64,000 bases of DNA from contig CAWIMG010000017.1 of the NCBI GenBank assembly GCA_963837105.1, forward strand, positions 62,001 to 126,000. Direction: 5' to 3'. The notes below the pieces were generated by a model. It did no database searches. It was not told the DNA's origin and was given only the letters and a program-made list of their open reading frames with translations. Source of the DNA: UBA9676 sp963837105 (GTDB lineage: Bacteria; Actinomycetota; Actinomycetes; Streptosporangiales; Streptosporangiaceae). This document shows positions 27,648-36,834 of the stretch, one piece after another. A program made the translations under genes and the position numbers. Numbering within the stretch: the stretch's first letter is position 1; each line of letters opens with the position of its first letter.

Positions 27648-28314
27648 ATGGCCGAGTCAACCGCGACGTCCTCGGGCGGGCTGGACCGGGCGGCCGAGGA
27701 AGCTGGCTTCTACCACGAGGCCGCGCTCAACGCCGCCTGGACCGGCTCCCGGCTGGCCATCGGCGGGATGTCGTTCCTGTTCGGCTCGTTCGTGTTCGCC
27801 TACTTCTACCTGCGCTCGCTGAACTCCAGCGGCCGGTGGCATGGCTCGGGCTTCGTCCAGCCGTCAGTGGCGATGGGGACGATCATCATCGCCATCATCG
27901 TCGTCAGCGCCGTCGTGCAGACGCTGGTGCTCCAGCGGATCAAGGCGGGCAACAAGCGGGCCTGGCAGGCCGGGGCACTGGTGGCGCTGGTACTGGGCCT
28001 GGTCTCGGTGGCGCTGATGATCATCCAGCTGCTCTACCTGCCGTTCCCGCCCGGGCGGCTCCGGGTTCTCCAGCGTTTTCGTTGGCACCTATCCGGTGTA
28101 CCTGGCGTTCGTGCTGGCGGTCATGGTCTGGCTGGAAACCCTGCTGATGCGGTCCCGGTTCATCCCGGCGATCTCGTTCGTGGAGCAGCCACCGACCTTC
28201 ACCGAGGCGTTCACCGTCCAGCGGTTCCAGTCCAACCTCAGCGCCTTCACGCTGGTCTGGAACTACATGGCCTGCGTCGGCATCGTCTTCTGGGTACTGT
28301 TCTACCTGCTCTGA
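27648..28314 (+). CDS. ctaE: Cytochrome c oxidase subunit III (frame broken once)
   Basis: Non-catalytic membrane subunit. The first frame carries the typical GMSFLFGSFVFAYFYLR block; after LLYLPFPPG an extra G at 28053-28055 breaks the frame, and the family sequence resumes as GSGFSSVFVGTYPVYL and runs to NYMACVGIVFWVLFYLL. About 221 residues and six helices when joined, typical for a short subunit III. Starts 2 bases after the subunit I stop. Confidence 0.92.
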
Positions 28315-28368
28315 CCAGAAGAGCAGGTCAGCGGGAGTCATCTCAGCCGACCGGAGGCAGTAACCGTT

Positions 28369-29274
28369 ATGGACTTCTCGCACTGGTCGGCCAACCTGGC
28401 CGCCCTGGCCGCCTATCTGGTGGTCGGTGCCATCCACCTGCTCGGGGTGCGTGACACCGCCACCAGCGCCCGGCGGCACGGCCGGTCCCTGCCGCCGGAG
28501 GTGCTGGCCCAGACGGTGAGCTTCCAGGTCGGCCTGCTGCTGGCGCTGCTGGCCGTGGCGTCCCCGATGGGATACTGGTCATACCGGTTCATCTGGGTAC
28601 GCAACCTGCAGGATGTGATGCTCGCGATTGTGGCGCCTGCGCTGATCGTGCTTGGTGCACCATGGCAGCCGCTCCGCCGTGGGCTCGGTAGGCGTGGCCA
28701 GCACCCCGCGGAAGGCGCGGGCACCAGTACTGGGGGCTGGCGGGCCGGAGCGGCGTCCGCCCAGGCCGGCTGGCGGGCCGGGCCGGTCCTGGCCGCAGCC
28801 GTGTTCTGCGTTACCTGGTGGATCTGGCATCTGCCGGGCCCGTTCGACGCCGCCCTGCACAGTTCCGCCCTGTATGCCGTGGAAGTGGTCAGCTACCTGG
28901 CCATCGGCATCTTGCTGTGGCTGCCACTGCTCGGTACCCGGCCGCTGGCCCCAGCGATGGCGCCGATGCGGACGGCGGCCCTGGTGGTAGCGGTGGCCGC
29001 GGCCACGACGGTGCTCGGGATGATGCGCACCTTCAGCCCCGCCGTGGCCTACCCGGCCTACCTCGGCCCCGGCCACCGTCTGCTCAGCGTCGTCTCCGAC
29101 CAGCAGCTGGGCGGTGGAGTCCTATGGGTGATCCCGCTCGTCCCGTTCAGCATTCTGATGGTGGCCCTCGTCTTCCGCTGGCTCAAGGATGAGGAGTCCG
29201 GGGCAACCGATGCCGATCTCGACCGGCTGCTAAGGCACAAGTCAGCCTGGCCATCCCGGCCCAGTCTGCGATGA
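28369..29274 (+). CDS. Caa3_CtaG-family oxidase assembly protein
   Basis: Polytopic membrane protein of the bacillar/actinomycete CtaG type needed for caa3-oxidase assembly, likely in copper delivery. Family landmarks are ASPMGYWSYRFIWVRNLQ, VAPALIVLGAPWQPL, WWIWHLPGPFDAAL and the C-terminal SDQQLGGGVLW. About seven helices, 301 residues. A Gly-rich loop of about 30 residues (GRRGQHPAEG and following) after the fourth helix is unusual. Confidence 0.88.
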   Translation: MDFSHWSANLAALAAYLVVGAIHLLGVRDTATSARRHGRSLPPEVLAQTVSFQVGLLLALLAVASPMGYWSYRFIWVRNLQDVMLAIVAPALIVLGAPWQPLRRGLGRRGQHPAEGAGTSTGGWRAGAASAQAGWRAGPVLAAAVFCVTWWIWHLPGPFDAALHSSALYAVEVVSYLAIGILLWLPLLGTRPLAPAMAPMRTAALVVAVAAATTVLGMMRTFSPAVAYPAYLGPGHRLLSVVSDQQLGGGVLWVIPLVPFSILMVALVFRWLKDEESGATDADLDRLLRHKSAWPSRPSLR

Positions 29275-29302
29275 CCGCAAGTTACTTCACAGGAGGACTG
29301 GA

Positions 29303-29611
29303 GTGCACCAATTTATCCTCGCCCAGCAGCCGTCTGGCGACTGGAGCCTTGCGGGCGCCATCATGACCTTCGCGATCCCCGTGGGACTGTTCGTGATCGT
29401 GGCGACGCTGCTGTACTTCCAGTACACCAGGCCGCATGTGACACCTGGCCACCGGGATCTGGTGCCCGCCGCCGCTGGCGCTGGTGCCGGTGCTGGGACG
29501 GCAGCAGCAGCGTCCGCCGCACCGGCGCCCGCGGCACCCGCGGCCGCCGGTCCCACGCAGGCAGCGCCAGAGGCCCCGGCCGCCAATGACGCGCCGGAGG
29601 ACACGGAGTGA
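29303..29611 (+). CDS. Small oxidase-operon membrane protein with Ala-rich tail
   Basis: 102 residues: a short N terminus, one membrane helix (about 17-39, GAIMTFAIPVGLFVIVATLLYF), then a low-complexity Ala/Pro/Gly tail. A strong GGAGG precedes the GTG, and the stop overlaps the heme O synthase start, so it is translated. No family recognised; size and position suggest a small accessory subunit of the oxidase. Confidence 0.7.
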   Translation: MHQFILAQQPSGDWSLAGAIMTFAIPVGLFVIVATLLYFQYTRPHVTPGHRDLVPAAAGAGAGAGTAAAASAAPAPAAPAAAGPTQAAPEAPAANDAPEDTE

Positions 29612-30648
29612 CCCCTGCGACGACGAATGCGCTCCCCGCCGTGGCGGGGCGCCGTTCCGCCCGGGTTGTCGCCAGCTCCCTGGTCGCGCTGACCAAGCCG
29701 CGGATCATCGAGTTGCTGCTGGTCACGACTATCCCCACCATGCTGCTCGCGCAGCGCGGGCTGCCCTCGGCCCGGCTGGTGGTGCTCACCCTGGTTGGCG
29801 GGGCGTTCGCGGCCGGGAGCGCGAACACCATCAACTGCTACCTCGACCGGGACATCGACGCGGTGATGCGGCGCACCTCGCGCCGCCCGCTGGCCAGGCC
29901 CACGCCACTGGCCGTCATCAGGCCCGCCGAGGCGCTCGTCTTCGGCATCGTGCTCGGTGCGGCGGCCACGCTGCTGCTCGGGATGACGGTGAACTGGCTG
30001 TCAGCCGCCCTGGCCGATGCGGCCATCTTGTTCTATGTCTTCATCTACACGCTCGGCCTGAAGCGGCGGACCCCATCCAACATCGTCATCGGCGGGGCCG
30101 CGGGCTGCTTCCCGGTGCTGGTCGGCTGGTCGGCGGTGACCGGCACGGTCGGGCTGCCGGCCATCGTCCTGTTCGCCATCATCTTCTTCTGGACGCCGCC
30201 GCATTTCTGGGCGCTGGCGATGAAGTTCAAGGACGACTACGCGGCGGCGAGCGTGCCCATGCTGCCGGTGGTAGCGCCGGCCACGGTGGTGGCGCGCAAG
30301 ATCCTCTTCTACTCCTATGTCATGGTCGTCACCACGCTGGTGCTGGCCCCGTACGCGGGATGGCTGTACACGGCCTGCGCGGCCGGGCTGGGCGGCTGGT
30401 TCCTGGTCGAGGCGCACCGGCTGCACCGCCGGGTCGCCCGGATCAGCGCTGACGCAGTGCCGGCGGCGCCGGGCACCGGCACTCAGACCGGCGCCGGCAC
30501 GAAGATCACCGAGGGCGCCTGCGCGGGTGCCGTGCAGCCCAGCGCCAACCCGGCGCCGATGCGCCTGTTCCACCTGTCGATCGCCTACCTGACCCTGCTG
30601 TTCGCCGTGATCGCGGTGACGTCGGTGCTGCCCTGGGGCAGCTGGTAG
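29608..30648 (+). CDS. ctaB: Protoheme IX farnesyltransferase (heme O synthase)
   Basis: Adds a farnesyl chain to heme b to make heme O for the oxidase. Prenyltransferase motifs are NTINCYLDRDIDAVMRRTSR (Asp-rich) and TPPHFWALAMKFKDDY. About eight to nine helices, 346 residues. A 45-residue low-complexity insert (PGTGTQTGAGTK and following) near the C terminus, before the last helix, is unusual. No ctaA (heme A synthase) lies next to it. GTG overlaps the previous stop. Confidence 0.96.
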   Translation: MTPATTNALPAVAGRRSARVVASSLVALTKPRIIELLLVTTIPTMLLAQRGLPSARLVVLTLVGGAFAAGSANTINCYLDRDIDAVMRRTSRRPLARPTPLAVIRPAEALVFGIVLGAAATLLLGMTVNWLSAALADAAILFYVFIYTLGLKRRTPSNIVIGGAAGCFPVLVGWSAVTGTVGLPAIVLFAIIFFWTPPHFWALAMKFKDDYAAASVPMLPVVAPATVVARKILFYSYVMVVTTLVLAPYAGWLYTACAAGLGGWFLVEAHRLHRRVARISADAVPAAPGTGTQTGAGTKITEGACAGAVQPSANPAPMRLFHLSIAYLTLLFAVIAVTSVLPWGSW

Positions 30649-30711
30649 GAAGCGGCAGGCCGCAGCAGGCCAGCCGGCGGGCGTCATCCCTGGGAGTGAC
30701 CCTTAAGACAG

Positions 30712-30730
30712 CCGTGCGGGTGACGCACGG
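30712..30730 (+). terminator. Hairpin after ctaB
   Basis: Perfect 7-bp stem CCGTGCG/CGCACGG with a GGTGA loop, 63 bases beyond the ctaB stop. It would close the oxidase operon and separate it from the LolA-like gene. No T tract. Confidence 0.5.
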
Positions 30731-30836
30731 GCGCGGCCGGTTCGCATAGCCTGGCAGCAACGGCCGCATCCACGGGCCGGTACCCGTAACTGGCACACTG
30801 TGGCCAGGTCCCGGGCCGAGCGAGTGTGAGGTAGTC

Positions 30837-32051
30837 ATGATGAGCGCGCCGAAGGCATCGCGCGGGTCACGCTGGGCGGTCCCAGCTGCCCTCGTCGCCG
30901 CCGTGGTGGTGACCGCGGTGACCGCGGCAACTGCCGCCGCCGCGTCGCCGTCCCTGCCCGCCCGTACCCCCGCCCAGCTGCTCACCGCGCTGGCGGCCCA
31001 CGCCGGGTCGCCGCCGCCGATGAGCGGGCAGCTGGTGGAGTCGGCCGACTTCGGCATCCCGCAGCTGCCCGGGCAGCAGAGCCCGTCGTCCATCCTGTCC
31101 ATGCTGACCGGCTCGCACACCATCAACCTGGCCTATGCCGACCGGGCCCACTTCCGGCTGGCGCTGCCGGTGCCGCTGGGCGAGACCGATGTGATCCGCA
31201 ACGGCAGCACCGCCTGGATCTGGCAGAGCAGCTCGGACTCGGTGACCCGGGTCACCCTGCCCGCCCACGCCGTGGCCGGGAAGCTCAGCAAGCTCAAGCC
31301 GGCGGGCTCGCCCAGTCCCGGCCCGGCCACCCCCATCACCCCGCAGCAGGCGGTGCAGCGGCTGCTCGCCGCGGCCGGGCCGAGCACCAGCATCACTACC
31401 GGCGCCACCACCACCGTGGCCGGCGAGGCCGCCTACCAGCTGGTGGTGGCGCCCCGGGACAGCCGCTCCCTGATCGGCTCGGTGGTCATCGCGCTGGCCG
31501 CCCATCACCCCGGGGTAGTGCTCGGCGTGCAGGTGTTCCCGCGTGGGGCGCAGGCCGCCGCCTGGTCGGAGCAGTTCAGCTCGGTCACCTTTGCCACCCC
31601 GGCGGCCAGCACGTTCCGCTTCACGCCGCCGCGCGGCGCCACCGTGCACACCGCGACGCCGCCCACCGCGATCCCCGGCCAGCCGGCCAGCGTGCAGCCG
31701 CGGCAGTCCGCCCTCGCCGGGGCGAAGGTGATCGGCAAGGGCTGGCTGTCCGTGCTGGAGCTGCCGTCTTCGGCGGTGACCGGGCTGGCCAACGGGGGCA
31801 ACGTGGCCGGGGCGGTGGGCCAGGCGGCCCAGTCCGCGGCGGCCGGGCCCGGCTCCGGCCCGGGTGGCAGCATCAACGGCGCGGCCATCTGGGCCGCACT
31901 GCTGAAGTCGGCCACGACGGTCCATGGCAGCTTCGGCAGCGGCCAGCTGATCCACACCGGCCTGCTGAACGCGCTGATCACCAACGGGCATGTCTTCGTC
32001 GGCGCGGTGAACCCGTCGGTGCTGTCCAGCGCGGCGGCACACGCCGGGTGA
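30837..32051 (+). CDS. Secreted LolA-like/DUF2092 lipoprotein-carrier homologue
   Basis: 404 residues with an N-terminal signal segment (about 12-38, VPAALVAAVVVTAVTAA) and a LolA-type beta fold with the actinomycete pattern SGQLVESADFGIP and DVIRNGSTAWIWQS. In actinomycetes such proteins sit with an ABC exporter and are thought to bind lipids or lipoproteins outside the membrane. GAGG precedes the tandem ATG start. Its stop overlaps the ATPase GTG, consistent with one operon. Confidence 0.82.
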   Translation: MMSAPKASRGSRWAVPAALVAAVVVTAVTAATAAAASPSLPARTPAQLLTALAAHAGSPPPMSGQLVESADFGIPQLPGQQSPSSILSMLTGSHTINLAYADRAHFRLALPVPLGETDVIRNGSTAWIWQSSSDSVTRVTLPAHAVAGKLSKLKPAGSPSPGPATPITPQQAVQRLLAAAGPSTSITTGATTTVAGEAAYQLVVAPRDSRSLIGSVVIALAAHHPGVVLGVQVFPRGAQAAAWSEQFSSVTFATPAASTFRFTPPRGATVHTATPPTAIPGQPASVQPRQSALAGAKVIGKGWLSVLELPSSAVTGLANGGNVAGAVGQAAQSAAAGPGSGPGGSINGAAIWAALLKSATTVHGSFGSGQLIHTGLLNALITNGHVFVGAVNPSVLSSAAAHAG

Positions 32052-33013
32052 ACACGGCCGGGCAGGGCGCGGCGGACGGCGCCGACGGGGCCGCGATCAC
32101 CACCAGCGAGCTCACCAAGCGCTTCCGCCGCCAGGTCGCCGTGGACGGGCTCGGCCTCACCGTCCCCCGCGGGTCGGTGTATGGCTTCCTCGGCCCGAAT
32201 GGATCGGGGAAGACCACCACGATCCGGATGCTGCTCGGGCTCATCTACCCCGACCGGGGCAGCGTCACGCTGCTCGGCGAGCCGGTCCCGGATGCGGCGG
32301 CCCGGGTGCTGCCCCGGGTTGGCTCGCTGGTGGAGGGGCCGGCCTTTTACACCTACCTATCCGGCCGGGGCAATCTGGCGCGGATCGACGCTGCCGACCG
32401 GGCCGCCGACCCGCGGACCGCACGGGCCAGGATCGATGCCGCGCTGGACCGGGTCGGGCTGCTGTCCGCCGCCGGGAAACGCTACCGGGCCTATTCGCTG
32501 GGCATGAAGCAGCGGCTGGCTATCGCCGCCAGCCTGCTCCAGCCCCGTGAGCTGATCATCCTGGATGAGCCCACCAACGGCCTGGACCCGCAGGGCACTC
32601 GTGAGGTCCGTGCCCTGATCCGGGAGATCGCCACCGGCGGTGTGACCGTGCTGGTGTCTTCCCACCTGCTGGCCGAGGTCGAGCAGATCTGCAGCCACGT
32701 GGGGGTGATGCGGACCGGGCGGCTGGTGTTCCAGGGTTCCCTGGATGAGTTGCGCGGCCGGGGCAGCATGCGGATCGTGGTCCGCACGGCACAGCCGGAG
32801 CCCGCCGCGAAGGTGCTCGCCAGCCTCGGGCTGGCCGACATCCAGTCCGTGGACGGCGAGGTCAGCGCACAGCTTGCCGACCAGTCGCCGGAGCAGATCT
32901 GCCGGGAACTGGTGCTGGCCGATGTGGGTGTGGCCGGGCTGGACACGCCCCGGCCGAACCTGGAAGAACTGTTCGTCGGGCTCACCGGGGAGGGGTTCGA
33001 TGTTGACGGCTGA
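32048..33013 (+). CDS. ABC exporter ATP-binding protein
   Basis: 321-residue ATPase with Walker A GPNGSGKTT, signature-like YSLGMKQRLAIAAS, Walker B LIILDEPTNGLDP and the switch SSHLLAEV. A C-terminal extension of about 90 residues is typical of antibiotic/lipid-type exporters (DrrA/CcmA-like). Works with the downstream permease and probably the LolA-like protein. Confidence 0.93.
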   Translation: MNTAGQGAADGADGAAITTSELTKRFRRQVAVDGLGLTVPRGSVYGFLGPNGSGKTTTIRMLLGLIYPDRGSVTLLGEPVPDAAARVLPRVGSLVEGPAFYTYLSGRGNLARIDAADRAADPRTARARIDAALDRVGLLSAAGKRYRAYSLGMKQRLAIAASLLQPRELIILDEPTNGLDPQGTREVRALIREIATGGVTVLVSSHLLAEVEQICSHVGVMRTGRLVFQGSLDELRGRGSMRIVVRTAQPEPAAKVLASLGLADIQSVDGEVSAQLADQSPEQICRELVLADVGVAGLDTPRPNLEELFVGLTGEGFDVDG

Positions 33014-33889
33014 CACCGCCGCCTGCCGGCCGGCCTGGCCGTCCCGGCCACCGCCCTGCCCGGGCCGGCCCGCGCCTGGCTGCGGCTGCTCCGGTCGGAG
33101 CTCCGGCTGATCTTCGGCCGGCTGCGGAACCTGGCGCTGCTGGCGGTGCTCGCGGCGCTGCCGGTCCTGCTCGGGATCGCGCTGCGGCTGGCCAAGCCGC
33201 AGGGCGCTGGTGGGCCGGCCTCTTCGTTCATCAACCAGCTGGCCGGGAACGGGGTCTTCCTGGCCCTCATCGCGCTCACCATCATGCTCGCGCTGGTGCT
33301 GCCGCTCACCGTGGCTGTGGTGTCCGGTGATTCGGTGGCCGGTGAGGCGGGCAGCGGCACGCTGCGCAACCTGCTCACCGTTCCCGCGGGACGGACCAGG
33401 CTGCTAGCCGTTAAGTATGCCGGGGTGGTGGTCTTCGCCCTGACCGGCACCGCGGTGGTGACAGCCGCGTCGCTGGCGGCGGGTGCTGCCCTGTTCCCGG
33501 TCGGCCCGGTGACGCTGCTGTCCGGCACCACCGTCCCGCTCGCGGAGGGGCTGCTGCGGGTGCTGTTCGTCACGCTGTATGTGGCCGCGGCCCTGGCCGC
33601 GCTGGGTGCCATCGGGCTGGCGGTATCGACGTTCACCGAGCATCCCATCGGCGCGATCGCGGCCGTGCTGATGATCGGGCTGGTCAGTGAGGTCGCGGAC
33701 AACATCCCGCAGTTCTCGGTCGTGCGGCCGTACCTGCCCACCCACTGGTGGCTGTCGTTCGACTCGTTGCTGCGCTCGCCGATCGCCACCGGTGACCTGC
33801 TGCATGGGCTGCTGTCGTTCGGTATCTACATCGTAATCTTCTGCTCGATAGCCTGGGCCAGGTTCACCAGCACCGACGTCACCGCCTGA
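33001..33889 (+). CDS. ABC exporter permease (frame broken near start)
   Basis: ABC-2 type permease with about six helices. An ATG at 33001, overlapping the ATPase stop, begins MLTADTAA; one base is missing near 33021-33024, after which the frame continues as LPAGLAVPATALPGPARAWL, then RSELRLIFGRLRNLALLAV and the long hydrophobic body. The block SGDSVAGEAGSGTLRNLLTVP is the family hallmark. About 296 residues when joined. Confidence 0.85.
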
Positions 33890-33927
33890 GCGGGCAGGTG
33901 CCCGGTCACCGGCGAGAAGGAGAGACC

Positions 33928-34443
33928 GTGGACAGTGCCGGGCTGCGTGCTGTGCAGCAACCGCTGAAGGATGCGTACCGCCAGGACCCGGACCGGGCCG
34001 TGGTCACCTTGCGGGCCCAGGGCCGGCTCGGTGCGGAGGAGGTCAGCTGCTCGGTGGCGACCGGGCAGGCGCTGGCGGTGGCCGGCCTGCACCCGGCCAG
34101 CGGTGGCGACGGCTCGCTGGCCTGCTCCGGCGACATGCTGCTGCAGGCCCTGGTGGCCTGTGCCGGGGTCACCTTGCGGGCGGTGGCGACCTCGCTGGAG
34201 ATCCCGGTCACCGGCGGGACCGTCAGTGCGGAGGGTGACCTGGACTTCCGGGGGACGCTGGGAGTGAGCAAGGACGCGCCGGTCGGGTTGACCGCCATCC
34301 GGCTCAGCTTCGACCTGGAAACCGGGGCGGCCAGCCAGGAGCAGATCGCGACCCTGCTCCGGCTCACCGAGCGGTACTGCGTGGTCTACCAGACGCTCGC
34401 CCGCCCGGTGCCGGTCACGACGGCGGACACGGCGGCGGGCTAA
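33928..34443 (+). CDS. OsmC/Ohr-family peroxide-handling protein
   Basis: 171 residues from the GTG at 33928 (GAAGGAGAG upstream). The paired redox cysteines are in ALVACAGVTLRAV and TERYCVVYQTL, the OsmC/Ohr arrangement used to reduce organic hydroperoxides. A longer start 10 codons upstream is less likely. No OhrR-type gene is adjacent. Confidence 0.83.
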   Translation: MDSAGLRAVQQPLKDAYRQDPDRAVVTLRAQGRLGAEEVSCSVATGQALAVAGLHPASGGDGSLACSGDMLLQALVACAGVTLRAVATSLEIPVTGGTVSAEGDLDFRGTLGVSKDAPVGLTAIRLSFDLETGAASQEQIATLLRLTERYCVVYQTLARPVPVTTADTAAG

Positions 34444-34474
34444 CCCCGTCGCCTGCCCGCTGGCGCGGGCCGCG

Positions 34475-34639
34475 TTACTGGTGCGAATGCCGCCGCATGG
34501 CGCCGCCGAGCCGCAGCACACCCACCACGATCACGGCCACGATCGCGACCCAGAACAGGAAGTGCAGTGCGGAGATCACCAGCGAGATGACCATGAGGGC
34601 GACGAGCACACCAAGGATGATGAGGATCAGTCGTGCCAT
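34475..34639 (-). CDS. Small two-helix membrane protein
   Basis: About 54 residues with two hydrophobic helices (LILIILGVLVALMVISLVI and FLFWVAIVAVIVVGVLRL) and a basic, His-containing tail. No family recognised. The ATG at 34639 lacks a clear ribosome site; an ATG seven codons upstream (34660) is the alternative. It converges with the OsmC gene. Confidence 0.55.
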   Translation of the reverse strand: MARLILIILGVLVALMVISLVISALHFLFWVAIVAVIVVGVLRLGGAMRRHSHQ

Positions 34640-34742
34640 GCATACACGATATATCGCCATTGCCGGTGACAGGAACCCGCACCGGCCGGCCCTGCCGGAA
34701 CCGGGTGCCGTCGCTGGTGACGGCTGAGGCGGTGCCAGCCGG

Positions 34743-35381
34743 TCAGTTCCGGCGGCCGGTCAAGGCCAGGCTGGCACCGAGGCCGATCATGACCAGGCCG
34801 CCGGTGCCGCCGACCAGTTCCAGCCGCCGCGGCGAGCGGGCGAGCCAGGACCGGGCGGTGCCGGCCGCCAGCGCATAGCTGCTGTCGCACAGCACGGCGA
34901 TGACCATGAACACCGCTCCGAGCAGCAGCATCTGCGCTGGCACGTGGCCCGCCGACGGCTCGGCGAACTGGGGCAGCACGGCGGCGAAGAACACGATCGA
35001 CTTCGGGTTGGTGACCCCGACCGCGATCCCGTCACCAATGATCCGGGCGATGCTCTTGCGCTCGGCCGGCGCCTGCAGCGCGGCGGTCAGTGCACGGCGG
35101 TGCCGGATCGCCTGCACCCCCAGGTACCCCAGGTACACCGCACCGGCCAGCTTGATGACGCTGAATACCGCCACCGATCGTTCCACCAGCGTGCCTATGC
35201 CGAAGGCCACCGCCGCGACCTGGGCGTAGACGCCGATCTGGCCACCGAGGGCGGTCCCCACCCCGGCCGCGCGGCCGAGCATCAGCGAACGGCTGATCAC
35301 GAACAGCACATTCGGGCCGGGCACCACGATGAGCACGAAGGAAACCAGGCCGAAGGCAAGCAGGTGACCGAGGGGGAGCAC
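34743..35381 (-). CDS. LysE/RhtB-family amino acid exporter
   Basis: 212 residues and six helices, with the family signature VVPGPNVLFVISRSL near the N terminus and GVTNPKSIVFFAAVLPQF in the middle. Expected to export an amino acid or derivative. It diverges from the MarR-GNAT gene over 140 bases, so that regulator may control it. Confidence 0.9.
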   Translation of the reverse strand: MLPLGHLLAFGLVSFVLIVVPGPNVLFVISRSLMLGRAAGVGTALGGQIGVYAQVAAVAFGIGTLVERSVAVFSVIKLAGAVYLGYLGVQAIRHRRALTAALQAPAERKSIARIIGDGIAVGVTNPKSIVFFAAVLPQFAEPSAGHVPAQMLLLGAVFMVIAVLCDSSYALAAGTARSWLARSPRRLELVGGTGGLVMIGLGASLALTGRRN

Positions 35382-35502
35382 ATCAGCAGCCTAGCCCGGG
35401 GCCGCGGCCGGCCTCTTAGCACGCCAAAGGGCGTCACATACCGGTACAGGCCAGGCGCAGAGACAGCGATTGCGCGTGCGAAGTTGCGCTGAGAACCCCA
35501 TT

Positions 35503-35520
35503 CTCTGACTATGGTCAGAG
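35503..35520. promoter_or_regulatory. Perfect inverted repeat operator overlapping the MarR-GNAT start
   Basis: CTCTGAC-TATG-GTCAGAG is a perfect 7-bp inverted repeat ending one base before the MarR-GNAT ATG. It contains a -10-like TATGGT (35510-35515), whose expected start point falls on the ATG itself, so the transcript may be leaderless. Binding here would block the gene's own promoter, as expected for MarR autorepression, and could also affect the divergent lysE-type gene. Confidence 0.65.
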
Positions 35521-35521
35521 A

Positions 35522-36442
35522 ATGGACGCGGGCATGGTGGCGCAGATCCGGAGCTTCAATCGCACGGTGACGCAACGGGCGGGTGCGCTCAGCGACGCCT
35601 TCCTGGGCCGCGGCCGGCCGCTCGGGCAGGCCAGGCTGCTGTGGGAGATCGGCCCGGCCGGCAGCGATGTGCGGGCTCTGCGGTCACGGCTGGATCTGGA
35701 CTCGGGCTACCTGAGCCGGCTGCTGAAGTCACTGGCCGCGGAGGGGCTGGTGGACATCCAGCCCAGCCGCACCGACGGCCGGGTCCGGACGGCTCACCTG
35801 ACCGGCCGCGGCCGGGCGGAGCGGGACGAACTCGACCGCCGTGCCGACGAGGTGGCCACCTCGATCCTGCGGCCGCTCACCGGCGGCCAGCGGACCCGGC
35901 TGGTCACCGCGATGGCCGAGGTAGAGCGGCTGCTGGCGGCCTCGGCGGTGCGGGTGGAGGTGTGCGACCCCCGGCACCGGCACGCCCGCCTGTGTGAGCG
36001 GGCTTATTTCGCCGAACTGGCCCGCCGCTTCGGCGCCGGCTTCGACCCGGCCCGCAGCCACACCGCCAGCGTCGCTGACCTGACCCCGCCGGCCGGCCTG
36101 CTGCTGGTCGCGACCCTGCACGGAGAGCCAGCCGGGTGCGGCGCACTCAGGTTCCACGGCGACGCGCCGGCTGAGCTCAAGCGGATGTGGGTGGCCCCCA
36201 CCCGGCGCGGGCTGGGACTCGGGCGCCGCCTGCTCACCGAACTGGAGGCACATGCGGCGGCGCACGGGGTCCGCGTCCTCCGGCTGGAGACCAACCGCTC
36301 GCTGGCCGAGGCGATCGGCATGTACCGCACGGCGGGTTACCGTGAAGTCGCCCCGTTCAACAACGAGCCCTACGCCCACCACTGGTTCGAGAAGACACTC
36401 GGCCCGCCGGACCGCGGCGGCCCTAGAGTGGATCCGCCGTGA
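35522..36442 (+). CDS. MarR-type regulator fused to GNAT acetyltransferase
   Basis: 306 residues. Residues 1-145 are a MarR winged helix (RLLWEIGPAGSDVRALRSRL, LDSGYLSRLLKSLAAEGLV, wing PSRTDGRVRTAHLT). Residues 160-295 are a GNAT domain with the acetyl-CoA loop RRGLGLGRRLLTELE and YRTAGYREV. Such fusions occur widely in bacteria; the acetyl acceptor is unknown. No ribosome site precedes the ATG, in line with a leaderless message. Its stop overlaps the next gene. Confidence 0.92.
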   Translation: MDAGMVAQIRSFNRTVTQRAGALSDAFLGRGRPLGQARLLWEIGPAGSDVRALRSRLDLDSGYLSRLLKSLAAEGLVDIQPSRTDGRVRTAHLTGRGRAERDELDRRADEVATSILRPLTGGQRTRLVTAMAEVERLLAASAVRVEVCDPRHRHARLCERAYFAELARRFGAGFDPARSHTASVADLTPPAGLLLVATLHGEPAGCGALRFHGDAPAELKRMWVAPTRRGLGLGRRLLTELEAHAAAHGVRVLRLETNRSLAEAIGMYRTAGYREVAPFNNEPYAHHWFEKTLGPPDRGGPRVDPP

Positions 36443-36834
36443 CCTACCAGACCGATCCGAGGGTGGACGCCTATATCGGCGCCCTGCCCGGCTGGCAGCA
36501 GGCCATCTGCCGTCAGGTACGGGACCTGGTGCACGCGGCCGACCCCGAGGTGACCGAGACCGTCAAGCGCCGCGTCCAGCCGTACTTCGTGCTGCAGGGC
36601 AACATCTGCGCGCTGCTGGCAGCCAGGGATCACGTGAACGTGTTCCTCTACGACGGTGCCATCGTGCCCGACCCGGACGGAATCATCACCGCCGGCCATG
36701 GCAACTCCACGGCCCGCACGGTGGCGGTCAGGCAGGGGGAGGCCATCAACACGCCCGCCCTGGCCGCCATGTTCCGGCAGATCATCGCCAACAACCGGGC
36801 GGGCGGCTGGCGCAAGCTGAAAGCCGGAAGCTGA
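36439..36834 (+). CDS. DUF1801/YdhG-like protein
   Basis: 131 residues of the DUF1801 fold (GWQQAICRQVRDLVHAADPE, YFVLQGNICALLAAR, RQIIANNRAGGWRKLKA), a small iron-chaperone/YdhG-like domain of unclear function. The GTG overlaps the MarR-GNAT stop (GTGA), so the two are co-translated. Confidence 0.85.
   Translation: MTYQTDPRVDAYIGALPGWQQAICRQVRDLVHAADPEVTETVKRRVQPYFVLQGNICALLAARDHVNVFLYDGAIVPDPDGIITAGHGNSTARTVAVRQGEAINTPALAAMFRQIIANNRAGGWRKLKAGS

Noticed and set aside
25075..27660. 861-residue minus-strand open frame opposite ctaC/ctaD
   Set aside because: The real strand encodes clear oxidase subunits; the antisense frame has no recognisable domain.
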